This document shows positions 35,909-47,400 of a stretch of DNA of 64,000 nt, piece by piece. Position 1 is the first letter of the stretch, and every line of letters starts with the position of its first letter. Origin of the DNA: Pseudomonas fluorescens (GTDB taxonomy: Bacteria; Pseudomonadota; Gammaproteobacteria; Pseudomonadales; Pseudomonadaceae); contig NZ_LACC01000036.1 in the NCBI RefSeq assembly GCF_000967965.1, positions 1 through 64,000 on the forward strand, written 5' to 3'. The notes under the pieces were generated by a model. That model was given only the letters and a program-made list of their open reading frames with translations, was not told the origin of the DNA and did not search any database. The position numbers and the translations under genes were made by a program.

Positions 35909-36089
35909 CGTACTTGTTGCGCTTTGATTCGATGAGGGCTCGCATATCAGCCATCACTTGATCGTGCGGGACATTCTGGCGCGGGTCGTCAATCGAAGCT
36001 TGCACCTTGGCGCGGAACCAATGGTCATAGCTGGCGGCCTGCTCTTTGGTCTCAAACTCTGAAACGATGGGGGAAAGTTCGGCGCTCAT
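35898..36089 (-). CDS. Antitoxin of the ParE-like pair
   Basis: 63-aa acidic/basic mixed protein starting MSAELSPIVSEFETKEQAAS at 36089, with a helix-rich C-terminus (DHWFRAKVQASIDDPRQNVP, HDQVMADMRALIESKRNKY) of the RelB/ParD-like stability-protein type. It overlaps the toxin start. The longer frame to 36230 has no ribosome site and was not used. It should bind both the toxin and the operon promoter just upstream (36090-36130). Confidence 0.82.
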   Translation of the reverse strand: MSAELSPIVSEFETKEQAASYDHWFRAKVQASIDDPRQNVPHDQVMADMRALIESKRNKYDAG

Positions 36090-36359
36090 GATGGCCTCCG
36101 GGGTCAATGGGTAGCAGTCTAATCGGTATCGGGGGCGCTGTCGTCGATCGCAAGATGAAGTGTCATTTGCCAAACCGACCAACGCGTAAAGCCAGATCGT
36201 AAGGGCTGTACTTCCGAGGGCCAACCGCAAACTTTCGTAGGACTCTTCCTGCCGACTCCGAGGAATTCAACGCTCTCTGACAAGGCATGACAGCAGGTTA
36301 AAAACCACTCAATAGCGCCTATTTAAGCGGCCTACAGGTTACTTCGTGAAAGCCACAAT

Positions 36360-36650
36360 GCCTTGCGCCGTTGCCTACAGGTACGCCAGAATCCGCCGGC
36401 TTGTGCGCCTTGGGAGTCGTCGGTAACTTGGTTCGGGTCACTGATTTCCAGTGATCGGGTTTAGTAGCCCGGTATTTCCACCATCGGTTGCATAAGCGTC
36501 GTTCAGTCAGGTTTACCTGTGCTTAATGGTGGCTGTGTGCATGGCGTCTTCGGATGCGCCGGGTTTTGGGTGGATTACCGGTCTACTAACTTGCACACAG
36601 CCGCCACCCTTTCGTTTAGTAGCGCGATGGTTGTGGCCCTAAATGGAATG
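36360..36650 (+). ncRNA. Candidate structured non-coding element upstream of the DUF6124-like gene
   Basis: A ~290-base stretch without a gene but dense in inverted repeats. There is a hairpin TCACTG/CAGTGA at 36438-36454, then CGGG...CCCG at 36456-36471. A long-range stem follows: TGGTGGCTGTGTGCA (36527-36541) with TGCACACAGCCGCCA (36592-36606), 15 bp with one G-U. It encloses a small TTCG-loop hairpin near 36544-36558. The element ends about 50 bases before the DUF6124-like start. I recall similar blocks upstream of DUF6124/DUF3077 genes in other pseudomonads, but I cannot verify this here. Confidence 0.45.
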
Positions 36651-36656
36651 CCACCA

Positions 36657-37016
36657 ATGTTCAAGCCCACACCCAATCCGCCGGACTCCGACCCGGCCTC
36701 GCCGTACGAAAGCCCCGACTCCAAACAATTCCACGAAGCCGCCGAACGCGCGCTCAATCACTACCTCAACCCGGGCGCCAACATCATGGCCACCCCGCGC
36801 ACACCCAGCACCATGTTCATCGTCAACCCCGAACTCAGTACCGAAACCCTGCTGGTGCACGCCTGCGAATCCCTGGCGTCGGCCAATGTCATGGCCAACG
36901 ATCTGGTGGATCATCTGGAGGGGACGAGTCGCAGTGCGCTGCTGGGGATTGCACAGGTGATCATGCTGGGGGAACTGGCGGTGAATCGGGCGCTGGATCG
37001 GCTTGATCCGCCTTAG
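36657..37016 (+). CDS. Small DUF6124-like Pseudomonas protein
   Basis: 119-aa protein starting MFKPTPNPPDSDPASPYESP. A Pro/Asp-rich N-terminus is followed by ALNHYLNPG, a MFIVNPELSTETLLVHACES stretch and a helical C-terminus (LASANVMANDLVDHLEGTSR, ALLGIAQVIMLGELAVNRAL). This pattern is the small Pseudomonas family often labelled DUF6124. Its function is unknown. The start at 36657 is preferred because the upstream frame crosses the structured element and reads as non-protein. It stands alone in the insert between fpvA and the NRPS genes. Confidence 0.8.
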   Translation: MFKPTPNPPDSDPASPYESPDSKQFHEAAERALNHYLNPGANIMATPRTPSTMFIVNPELSTETLLVHACESLASANVMANDLVDHLEGTSRSALLGIAQVIMLGELAVNRALDRLDPP

Positions 37017-37048
37017 TAGCCACCGCTCTTGTGTTGAAGGCACTCACC

Positions 37049-37181
37049 TGTGGCGAGGGAGCTTGCTCCCGCTGGGCTGCGAAGCGGCCCCAAAATCGAC
37101 TATCGCGGTGACTCAGACATACCGCGTTGTTCGGGTTTACGGCTGCTGCGCAGCCGAGCGGGAGCAAGCTCCCTCGCCACA
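37049..37181. repeat. 133-bp REP-derived inverted-repeat element, copy A
   Basis: Ends are TGTGGCGAGGGAGCTTGCTC and its inverse. The interior carries CGAAGCGGCCCCAAAA on the left and CGGGTTTACGGCTGC on the right. Copy B at 38288-38420 is the same element in reverse orientation. A third relative is at 14769. Confidence 0.9.
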
Positions 37182-37211
37182 GATTAAGCAGTGCCCACAT
37201 GAGTGTGTCGG

Positions 37212-38177
37212 TCAGGCCAAACTCTCGCCAATCTGCGCCGCCAGTTGCACCAGCATCCCCGGCACTTCCTGGACCATCTCGCCCATGCGCGCAAAGTCGT
37301 GGGTCATGCCGGCCTTGACCTCCAGCACCACGGGTTGCCCCGCCGTGCGCAGTTTCTCGGCCCAGGCCAGGCCTTCATCGAGCAACGGATCGTACTCGGC
37401 CAGCCACAGCACCGTCGGTGTCAGCCGTTGCAGGTGCTCGGCGTACAGCGGCGAAAAACGCCAGTCGGCACGATCCGCTTCGCTGCGTTGGTATTGCTGG
37501 TAGAACCACTCCAGCGTGGTGGCTTCCAGCAGGTATCCTTCGGCGAACCGCTCAAGGGATGGGCGCTTTTTTACCGCGTCGATCACCGGGTACAGCAGCA
37601 CTTGCAGGCGCGGCACCAGCGGCCAGCCCAATGGGTCCTGGGCAATGGCGATGCACAGCGATGCCACCAGGCTGCCGCCGACGCTGTCTCCGGCCAGCGC
37701 TATAAGATTCGCGTCCAGCCCCAGTGCCTTGGCTCCGGTAATGGCGAGCCAGCGCGTCACGTCCTCGGCATCTTGGTAAGCGGTGGGAAACCGGTGCTCC
37801 GGCGCAAGGCGATAATCCGCCGACAACACGGCAAACTCCCCCGCCAGCGCCAGGCGTCGGCACAGGGTGTCGTGGGAATCGAGGCTGCCCACAACGTAAC
37901 CGCCGCCATGGAAGTACAACAACACCGGGCGCGGTTCGCTGTCCGGTTGCGGTTTGGCGTACAGCCGCGCGTTGAGCACATGCCCGTCCCGCGCGGGAAT
38001 GCTGAGCGCCGTCACCGTCAACATGCCCGTCGGGGCCGCATCGAGCAACTGTGAGGTCTGTTCGAACTGCTGGCGCGCTTCGTCGGGATTCAGCTCATGC
38101 ATGGGTTGGCTTTTGCCGCTGAGGCGGCCGAACTCGGCCAGTTCTAGAAATCCTTCGATGTCCGGGTGCAGTGCCAT
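37212..38177 (-). CDS. HSL-family alpha/beta-hydrolase (esterase/lipase)
   Basis: 321-aa esterase of the hormone-sensitive-lipase family. The oxyanion motif H90-GGG (LLYFHGGGYVVG), the nucleophile elbow G-D-S165-V-G-G, the catalytic Asp in YDPLLDEG and His in GMTHDF are all present, as is DYRLAPEHRFPTAYQDAEDV. The start at 38177 (MALHPDIEGF) fits the family's N-terminal cap. It lies downstream of the NRPS operon on the same strand but behind a strong terminator and a repeat, so it is probably independent. Involvement in pyoverdine side-chain chemistry is not indicated. Confidence 0.88.
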   Translation of the reverse strand: MALHPDIEGFLELAEFGRLSGKSQPMHELNPDEARQQFEQTSQLLDAAPTGMLTVTALSIPARDGHVLNARLYAKPQPDSEPRPVLLYFHGGGYVVGSLDSHDTLCRRLALAGEFAVLSADYRLAPEHRFPTAYQDAEDVTRWLAITGAKALGLDANLIALAGDSVGGSLVASLCIAIAQDPLGWPLVPRLQVLLYPVIDAVKKRPSLERFAEGYLLEATTLEWFYQQYQRSEADRADWRFSPLYAEHLQRLTPTVLWLAEYDPLLDEGLAWAEKLRTAGQPVVLEVKAGMTHDFARMGEMVQEVPGMLVQLAAQIGESLA

Positions 38178-38190
38178 GGGCGGTGGTCTC

Positions 38191-38245
38191 CAAAAATAAA
38201 AAAGCTCGCCCAATAAACGAACCGTGAGGACCGTTCATTAGGGCG
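38191..38245 (-). terminator. Rho-independent terminator downstream of the NRPS operon
   Basis: On the minus strand a stem from CGCCC (38245-38241) to GGGCG (38211-38207), with an inner GAAC/GTTC pairing, is followed by AGC and a T-rich tract (A-run 38191-38203 on the plus strand). It lies between the last NRPS gene and the esterase start and probably ends the assembly-line transcript. Confidence 0.7.
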
Positions 38246-38287
38246 TAATCCTGTTCAATCAAAAACCTCCTGCACCGAACGAAAATC

Positions 38288-38420
38288 TGTGGCGAGGGAG
38301 CTTGCTCCCGTTCGGCTGCGAAGCAGTCGTAAACCCGAGCAATGCGGTATACCTGAATCACCGCGATGCCCGGTTTTGGGGCCGCTTCGCGACCCAGCGG
38401 GAGCAAGCTCCCTCGCCACA
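38288..38420. repeat. 133-bp REP-derived inverted-repeat element, copy B
   Basis: Reverse-orientation copy of the element at 37049; by eye over 80% identical after reverse complement, including the GTTTTGGGGCCGCTTCGC segment. The two copies bracket the esterase gene and the terminator. Confidence 0.9.
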
Positions 38421-38449
38421 GGGAAGCTGCCTTACCACAAATGATTGGT

Positions 38450-41400
38450 TTAGAACTGCGGCACCACCTCCCGGCCAAGCGCCGCCACCACGGCGTCCAG
38501 GCACTCATCCTGCTGCAGGATATCGAAGTGGCCGGCCGTTACCGTTTGCACCTTGCGCAGCCGTGGTTGCTGACGTTCCAGCGTCGCGCGTTCGGCCGTC
38601 GGGTTGCCGTCGGCCCACCAGCAATACAGTTCGGCCTGCGTAATCGGCAGGCTTTCGACCTGCCGCGACAGCGCCTTCAACCGCGTGCTGACCATGAACG
38701 TGTGGGCCAACTCGTCGGCACCGAGCAGCGCGTAACCGCTGGCCTGATCGCTTTCGCTGTCGATCACCGCGCGAATGACCCGCGCCACGGCGTCGTGGTC
38801 CCCTGCGATCTCGGCATTCAATGCCTGGGCGATCACTGCGTCGTCCATACCCAAAGTTGCACCAAGGAACTCGGCCAGATCCGCGCGCCACTCATCCGGG
38901 CTGACGATGGCATTGGCCTGGGTCGGCACAAAGCTGTCCACCAGACCGACGAATGCCACACACTGGCCCTGCTGTTCGAACAGGTCACTGACCATCAACG
39001 CCAACGCCCCGCCCAGCGACCAGCCCAGCACGTGGTACGGCCCCTGGGGTTGCCGGGCGCGAATCGCCTCGACGTAATCGCCGGCCATCTGCGCCAACGA
39101 CGTGTCCTGCCACTGCCGGTCGAGCAGCATCCGGCATTGCACGCCGTACACCGTGCGCTCGCCCTCCAGGCGTCGGGCCAGTGGCTCGTAGTCGAACACC
39201 GTGCCGAAACCGGCGTGCAGGCAGAACAGCGGCGGCTGATCATTCACCACCTGATTGAGCAGCAACAGCGGTTGCGGACTCTGTCGCAGCGGCTGTTCAT
39301 CGACACCGGACAACCCGGCAATCGTCGGCTTGGCCATCATGTCCCGCAGCTTGAGCTGGAAGCCAGGTTCATTCAGGGCACGGACTTTCGAGATCACCTT
39401 GAGGGTGCGCAGCGAATCGCCGCCCAACTCGAAGAAGTTGTCGGTAATGCCGACCTTCTCGATGCCCAGCACCTGCTGCCAGATCTCCGCCAGCGCCCAC
39501 TCCAGCGGCGTGCGCGGGGCCACGTAGTCGCGACCGGTGAAGGCCGGATCCGGCAAGGCCTTGCGGTCGAGCTTGCCGTTGGGGGTCAGCGGGAAGCGCG
39601 GCAGCACCACGACCTGCGTCGGCACCATGTAGTCGGGCAGGCTTTCGCGCAATGCCGCCTGGCAACGCGGGCCGAGGCCTTCGTCTTGCGCTACCACATA
39701 GCCCACCAGTTGCGGCCCCTGCGCGTTGTCACGCACCACCACCAGCGCATCGTTGACCCCGGCCTGCTCGCGCAAGCGGGCTTCGATTTCGCCAAGTTCG
39801 ATGCGGAAGCCGCGCACCTTGACCTGATGGTCGATTCGCCCGACGTAATCGAACACGCCATCCTCGCGCCGGCGCACCAGGTCGCCGGTGCGGTACAGGC
39901 GCCCGCCCTCGCTGCTGAACGGGTCGGCGACGAAGCGCTCGGCAGACTGCGACGGGTGACGATGGTAGCCGCGCGCAACACCCCGTCCGCCGATGTACAA
40001 CTCGCCGACCATGCCCACCGGTAGCGGGTTGAGGTCCATGTCCAGCACGTGCAGGCTGCGGGCGCCGACGCGTTGGCCAATCGGTGCATACATCGCCTGG
40101 CAGTGGCCGTCGGCGGCGATTTTCCACAGCAGCGGCGTGACCACGGTCTCCGTCGGGCCGTAGCCGTTCACCAAATATTGCGGCTTGAGGGTGTGTTTGA
40201 CCCGCTCGAAGGTGGCGTCCGGCACCGCATCGCCACCGAAGCAATAGATGCGCACCGGCGGCGGATCGCCGCCCTGCAACTCGGCGTGCTCGGCCAGTTG
40301 CAGCAGGTACGCCGGCGGGAAGCAGGCGACGCTGATGCGCTGGCGGTGCAGCACCGCCAGGGTCTGTTCGGCGGTCCACAAGGTGTTGTCGCGGATCACC
40401 AGGGTCGAGCCGCTGATCAGCGCGGTGATCCAGCGTTCATGAGCACCGTCGAAGGCGAACGACATGAAATGCAGCTCGCGATTGTCCGGGTCCATCTCGT
40501 ACAGCTCGGCGATGGCCTGCACGTGCATGCTCAACGGCCCGTGGGCCACGGCGACGCTTTTCGGCTTGCCGGTGGAACCCGAGGTGTAGATCAGGTAGGC
40601 CAGTTGCCCGGCATGTACCGCGCGTTGCGGTGCCGGCACCTCGACGTCGAGGTTCAAGCGATCCACCGCGACCATCGCCGTGCCCGGATTGAGTTGTGCG
40701 CTATCGCGCAGTCGCTCCTGGGTCAGCAGCAGGCGCATGTCGCTGTCGGCCATCATGTAGCGCAGGCGTTCCTGCGGGTATTGTGGGTCCAGCGGCACGT
40801 AGGCGGCGCCGCACTTCATTACCGCCAGCAGCGACACCACCAGCTCCAGCGAGCGCTCCATGAACACGCCGATCACGTCTTCGGCCTGCACACCCTGTTC
40901 CAACAGATGCACCGCCAGGGCATCGGAGCGACGGTCTAGCTCGGCGTAGCTCAACTGCTCGGCGTCACGGTCGGCATAGCTCAGGACCAGCGCCGTGTGC
41001 TCCGGTTGCCGTCGCGCACGCTGACGGATCAGCTCGTGCACCGGGGTCTCGTCGCCGTCCGCCACTACCGGCAGTTCGCCGTCCAGCGCCCGGCCTTCGT
41101 CCAGGGTCAGCAGGCCCAGCTCACCGACGGCGCGCCCGGCGTCGTCGCACAGGCGCTGCATCAGGCTTTCCATGTGGCTGCGCAGCACTTCGACGGTCGC
41201 CAGATCGAACTGATCGCGCTGGTGCATGTACTCGATGCGCAACCCTTCATCGAGGCTGACCATCAGGTCCATGGCGAAGCTGGTCAGGCCGAAATCGGAG
41301 ACATCTTCAAAGCGCAGGGAATCGCCGTTCCACTCGCGCAGGGTGCGGTCCACCGGCTGGTTTTCGAACACGATGATGCTGTCGAACAACGACTGTCCGC

Positions 41401-44400
41401 CCTGCCCGGCCCAGCGCTGGATATCGCTGAGCGGGGTCTGCTGGAAGTCGCGGATGTCGAGGTTGTAGGCCTGGAGTTCGCGCAGCCAGTCGCCGACTCG
41501 GGCTTCAGTCGGCACCGTGTTGACCACCGGCAAGGTGTTGATGAACAGCCCGAGCATGTTCTCCGAGCCGTTGAGGGTTTCCGGGCGGCCGGACACCGTG
41601 GCGCCAAAGGTCACCGTGCGCTGGCCGGTGTAGCGCTGCAACAGCAACAGCCACGCGGCTTGCACCAGGGTGTTGAGGGTCACTTGCTGTTGCTGGGCAA
41701 AGGCCTGCAAACCCGCGGTCTGCTGTGCACTCAGGTGCGTGTAGATCGCGTGATAACCGGCTTGCGGCGCCTTGACCGGCAAGGCGCGGGCCAGGTGGGT
41801 GGCGCCTTCCAGATTGCTCAGTTTGCCTTTCCAGAACGCTTCGCTGGCCTCGGCGACTTGCTGGCCGAGCCAGTCGATGTAGTCGCGATAGGCCGCCAGC
41901 GGCTCGTGCTCCTCACCGCTGTAATGACGCAGCACTTCACCGATCAGGCGCGAAACGCTCCAGCCATCCATGAGGATGTGGTGGTAGGTCCAGATCAGGC
42001 GATAGCGGTCGTCCTCCAGACGTACCAGCAACAGGCGCAACAAGGGTGCGCGGTTCAGCGAGAAGCCGCGTTCGCGTTCTTCAAGGGCCAGTTGGCGGAC
42101 GCGTTCTGGCTGATCATCCAGCCCACGCCAGTCCAGTTCGGTGAGCAGTGACGGCGCGTCACGCAACACCACTTGCAGCGGTTCCTTGTCGCCTTCCCAG
42201 AGGAATGCGGTGCGCAGAATCCCGTGACGCCGAGCAGCATCGGCCCAGGCTTCGCGGAAACGCGCGCCATCAACTCCGCGCACGCCCACTTCGATCTGGT
42301 TGACGTACAGCCCCGAGTCGCCGTCCTGCACCGAGTGGAACAGCATGCCCTGCTGCATCGGCGACAGCGGATAGACGTCCTCGACTTCGTCCGCCGTCAA
42401 TTCCAGCACCTGATATTGCGCTTCACTCAGTTCGATTTTTGCTGTCGGTGCAACCACAGCCGGTAAGGCTTGATCCGCCGTGAGCGGTTGAGCGACCGTC
42501 GCCAGTTCGGCGATGGTCGGGTGGCTGAACACGTCCTTGGGGGAAATGCTAAACCCGGCCTTGCGTGCGCGGCTGACGGCCTGGATCGAGACGATGGAAT
42601 CGCCGCCCAGTTCGAAGAAGTTGTCCTGCATGCCAATCTGCGGCACTTCGAACAACGCCTGCCAAACCGCTTGCAGCGTTGTTTCCACGGCACTGCGCGG
42701 CGCAATGTATTCGCGCACTTGCTGGTCCGGTTGTGGCAGTGCGCGGCGGTCGAGCTTGCCGTTCGGCGTCACCGGCAACTGGTCGAGCAGCAGCACGTGG
42801 CTCGGCTGCATGTGCTCGGGCAGCGCATTGCGCAGGTGTTGCTCGAGTGGATCGACAGCGGCATCACCCACGACGTAAGCCACCAGTTGTTTGGATTTGC
42901 CGACGTCGAGGGCGATCACCACCGCTTCGCGCACCGATGGATGCTCCAGCAGGCAGGCTTCGATTTCCCCCAGCTCGATGCGCAAGCCACGGATCTTCAC
43001 TTGATGGTCGATGCGCCCGACGTATTCGATCACGCCGTCCGCGCGGTAACGCGCCAGGTCGCCGGTGCGGTACAGGCGCTCGCCCTGCTCACCGAACGGG
43101 CTGGCGACAAAGCGCTCGGCGGTCAGGTCCGCACGGTTGTGATAACCACGGGCCAGGCCGATGCCGCCCAGGTACAGCTCACCGACGCAACCTTGCACTT
43201 GCGGTTGCAGGCTGTCGTCGAGGATGTAGGTCACCAGGTTGGCAATCGGATAACCGATCGGCACGCTGAAGCCACCGTCGTCGACACAGGTCCAGTGGGT
43301 CACGTCGATGGCCGCTTCGGTCGGGCCGTACAGGTTGTACAGACCGACGTTCGGCAAAACGCGGAACAGGCTGTGCTGCAAGTCCGCCGACAGGGCTTCG
43401 CCGCTGCACAGGATCTGCCGCAGGCTGGCGCAACGCTCGAAGCCTTCGCCCTGGACAAATGCCTGCAACATCGACGGCACGAAATGCAGGGTGCTGACCC
43501 GGTACTGCTCGATCAGGCTGACCAGTTGCGCCGGATCGCGATGGGCGCCCGGTTCGGCCACGGCCAGGCGTGCACCGGTCATCAATGGCCAGAAGAACTC
43601 CCAGACCGACACGTCAAAACTGAACGGGGTTTTCTGCAGCACCGTGTCGCGCCCGTCCAGTGGGTACGCGCCCTGCATCCACGCCAGGCGGTTGTACAAG
43701 GCATCGTGGCGGTTGGCCGCGCCCTTGGGTTTACCCGTGGAGCCGGAGGTGTAGATCATATAGGCCAGCGATTGCAGCTCGACCACGCAGGGCAGGTTTT
43801 CTTCGCTGCGGCCTTCGAGCAACGGCGCCATGTCGTCCAGGCAGATCGCCGTGGTGGCGGCTGGAATCGGCAACTGCTGCAGCAAATGCCGCTGGGTCAG
43901 CAGCAGGTGTACGCCGCTGTCGTCGAACATGTGCTCCAGGCGTTCGCGCGGGTAGTCCGGGTCCAGCGGCACGTACGCGCCACCGGCCTTCATGATCGCC
44001 AGCAAGCCGATCACCAGTTCCAGCGAACGCTCGGCGGCAATGCCCACCAACACTTCGGCGCCGACGCCCTGGCTGCGCAGGTAGTGCGCCAGGCGGTTGG
44101 CCTGTTGGTTGAGTTCGCGATAGCTGAGGGTCTGGCCAGCAAACACCAGGGCCGGGGCCTCCGGGGTTTGCAGTACCTGGGTCTCGAAGCATTGGTAGAC
44201 CGGGCGCACATCCGGCCAGGCCTGCGCGGTGCGGTTGAAGCCTTCGACCTGCTGCGCCGTTTGTGCAGCATCGAGCAGGCTCAAGCGCCCCAATGGCTGC
44301 TGCGGCGCACTCACCATGGCATCGAGCAACGCCAGCAGACGTGTGCTCAAGCCTTCGATGGCTTCGGCGCTGAATAGCGCCGTGTCGTAGTTGAAACGCA

Positions 44401-47400
44401 AATCCAGGCATTCACCCAGCTCGGCGGCGATGGCCAGGGGGAAGCTGGTCTGGTCGTGGTGGCTGATGCCGGAGAACTTCAACGCGCTGGCGCTACCCTC
44501 TTCCAGCGCTTGCGCCACCGGATAGTTTTCGAACACCAGCAGCGTGTCGAACAGCGCTTCGCCGGAATGACCGGCCCAGCGCTGTACATCTGCCAGCGGC
44601 GTGTATTCGACTTCGCGCAACTTGAGGTTGAGTGCCTGGACTTCATCGATCCATTGGCTGACCGTGCGTTCGGGGTGCGGTGTGGCGATCACCGGCAAGG
44701 TGTTGATGAACAGACCGATCTGCTGCTCGATGCCCTGCAACTCACTCGGACGCCCCGACACCGTGGCGCCGAACGCCACGGTCTGCTGCCCGGTGTAGCG
44801 CTGCAACAGCAACAGCCACGCCGCTTGCAGCAGGGTGTTGGGCGTGACGCGGGCCTGACGGGCAAAGCCGCTCAGGCGCTCGGTGGCGGCGCGATCCAGG
44901 CTCAGGTGCAGGGTGCGATGAGCATCGCCCTGCCCTGCAACCGGTCCTGGCAAGGCGCCGGCCAGTCGCGTCGGCTCGGTGAACGACTGCAACTGCTCCA
45001 GCCAGAACGCTTCGCACGCGGCGCGATCACGGGTGCCCAGCCAGGTCATGTAATCGCGATAACGACCGACGCTTGGCGCGGGCATGATTCCGGAATAACG
45101 CTGCAGCACTTCGCCGAACAACTGCGAAGTGCTCCAGCCGTCCAGCAGGATGTGGTGGTTGGTGAAGATCAGGTGATGGCGGTCATCGGCGGTCTGCACC
45201 AGGGTCAGGCGCAGCAAGGGTGCTGCTGTCAGGTCGAAGCCGCGCAAACGGTCGTCCTCGGCCAGGCGATCCAGCGCTTCAGTAACCTTGGTGTGATCGC
45301 GCCAGTCGAGCACGGTCAATGGCAGTGTGGCGTCGGCCAGGATCACTTGCAGCGGCCGCGAGCCGTTGCTTTCGCTGAAGATCGCGGCGCGCAAAACTTC
45401 ATGGCGATTGAGCGTCTGCTGCCAGGCGTCACGGAACGCCTCGACGTCGAGCCCCTGCACGTCCACGCGCATCTGCGGGATGTAGGCCCCGGCATCCGGG
45501 GCGAACAGGCTGTGGAACAACATGCCTTGCTGCATCGGCGACAGCGGCAGGATGTCTTCGATCTGGCTGGCCGCCAGCGGCAATGCATCCAGCTGCGCCT
45601 GATCGACGCGTACCAGCGGCACGTCGCTCGGGGTCAACCCGCCGGCACCGCTCAGGCAATGTTCGATCAGCTGTTGCAGTTCCAAGGCGTAGGCATCGGC
45701 CAGGCGCTGCACGGTCTGCGGGTTGAACACTTCACCGCTGAAGGTCCAGCTCAGGCGCAGTTGCCCGGCATATACCTGACCGTTGATGCTCAGGCCCCGG
45801 TCCAGTTCGGCCGACGCGCCCTGCTCGGCGCCACCACTTTCCTTGGCCGGACGCCATGGCGCGTTCTCGTCGAAACTCGCGTCGAACTGGCCCATGTAGT
45901 TGAAGGTGACCTGCGGTGACGGCAGACCCTCAAGGCCGGCGTCGGCCAGATAGCGCAGGATGCCGAAACCGATGCCTTTGTCGGGCACGGCGCGCAGCTG
46001 TTCCTTGACTGCTTTGATGCTTCCGGCCAGATCGCCAGCCGGGGTGATTTTCACCGGGAAAATCGAGGTGAACCAGCCCAGGGTGCGGGTCAGGTCGATG
46101 TCGTCGAACAGGTCTTCACGGCCATGGCCTTCCAGTTTCACCAGGGTCGAAGTTTGACCGGTCCATTGGCCCAGCACCCGCGCCAGCGCCGTCAGCAACA
46201 GGTCGTTGACTTGGGTGCGGTAAGCCGCCGGAGCATCTTGCAGCAGTCGGCGGGTCAAGGTGCTGTCGAGCACGGTTTCCACGCTGACGGCGTGCTGGCT
46301 GGCCAGGCTGCCTTGGGGGTTGTCGGCGGGCAGTTCAACTTGCACGTCGCGGTACTGGTCTTGCCAGTAAGTGGCCTGGCTGGCCAATCCGGCACTATGC
46401 GCATGGGATTGCAGGCGAGTGGCCCAGGCCTGATAGGCGCTGGTTTTCGCTGGCAGACGCAAGGGTTGAGCTTGCTGCGCTTGTTGATAGGCGGTTTGCA
46501 AATCCTCCAGCAGCAATCGCCAGGACACGCCGTCCACCGCCAGGTGATGCACCACCAGCAACAGGCGCTGACCCGCTGCGCCCATGTCCACCAGCAACGC
46601 GCGCAGCAACGGGCCGTCCTGCAGATTCAGGCTGGCTTGCGCGGCGTTGCACAGTTCAAGCAGTTCATCGGTATTGGCGGCCTGGCGCTGCCACAGCACC
46701 TCGGCGCTGTTCCACTGCTCGGCTTGGGTCTGTTGCCAGACGCCGTCGACATTACGCAAACGCAGGCGCAATGCATCGTGATGCTCCACCAATGCAGTCA
46801 AGGCCTGTTGCAGGCTGGCGCTGTCCAGCGGCTCGCGCAGCTCCAGCAGCAGCGACTGGTTCCAGTGATGACGGGCCTCGATGTCTTGCTCGAAGAACCA
46901 GTGCTGGATCGGCGTCAGCAACACCTCGCCACGCACCGGCCCCTGATCGATCACCAATCCGGCGCTGCGTACCGCAACCTTCGCCAGGCTCTGCACGGTC
47001 TGGTGCTGGAACAGGTCTCGCGGGGTGATGCGAATCCCGGCCTGACGCGCGCGGCTGACCACCTGGATCGAGATGATCGAGTCGCCGCCCAGTTCGAAGA
47101 AGTTGTCGTCGATGCCTACCCGCTCGAGCTTGAGCACGTCCTGCCAGATCGCCGCCAATGCAGCCTGCATCTCGTCCAGCGGTGCCGTGTAAGCCTGCTG
47201 CGCCAATGCCGCGTCGGGCTTGGGCAATGCGCCGCGATCCAGCTTGCCATTGCCGGTCAGCGGCCATTGGTCGAGTTTGATCAGGTGCGCCGGCACCATG
47301 TAATCCGGCAAACCGGCCTGCAAATGTTCACGCAGGGACTGGCGCAAATCGCTGTCGTCACCGGTCGCGGTGAACCACGCCACCAGTTGCGGGCTGCCAT

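Noticed and set aside
38217..38240. PvdS-box-like TAATG-N16-CGT upstream of the esterase
   Set aside because: Only 3 of 5 bases match in the -35 half, and the same bases form the stem of a Rho-independent terminator with a T-run, which explains them better.
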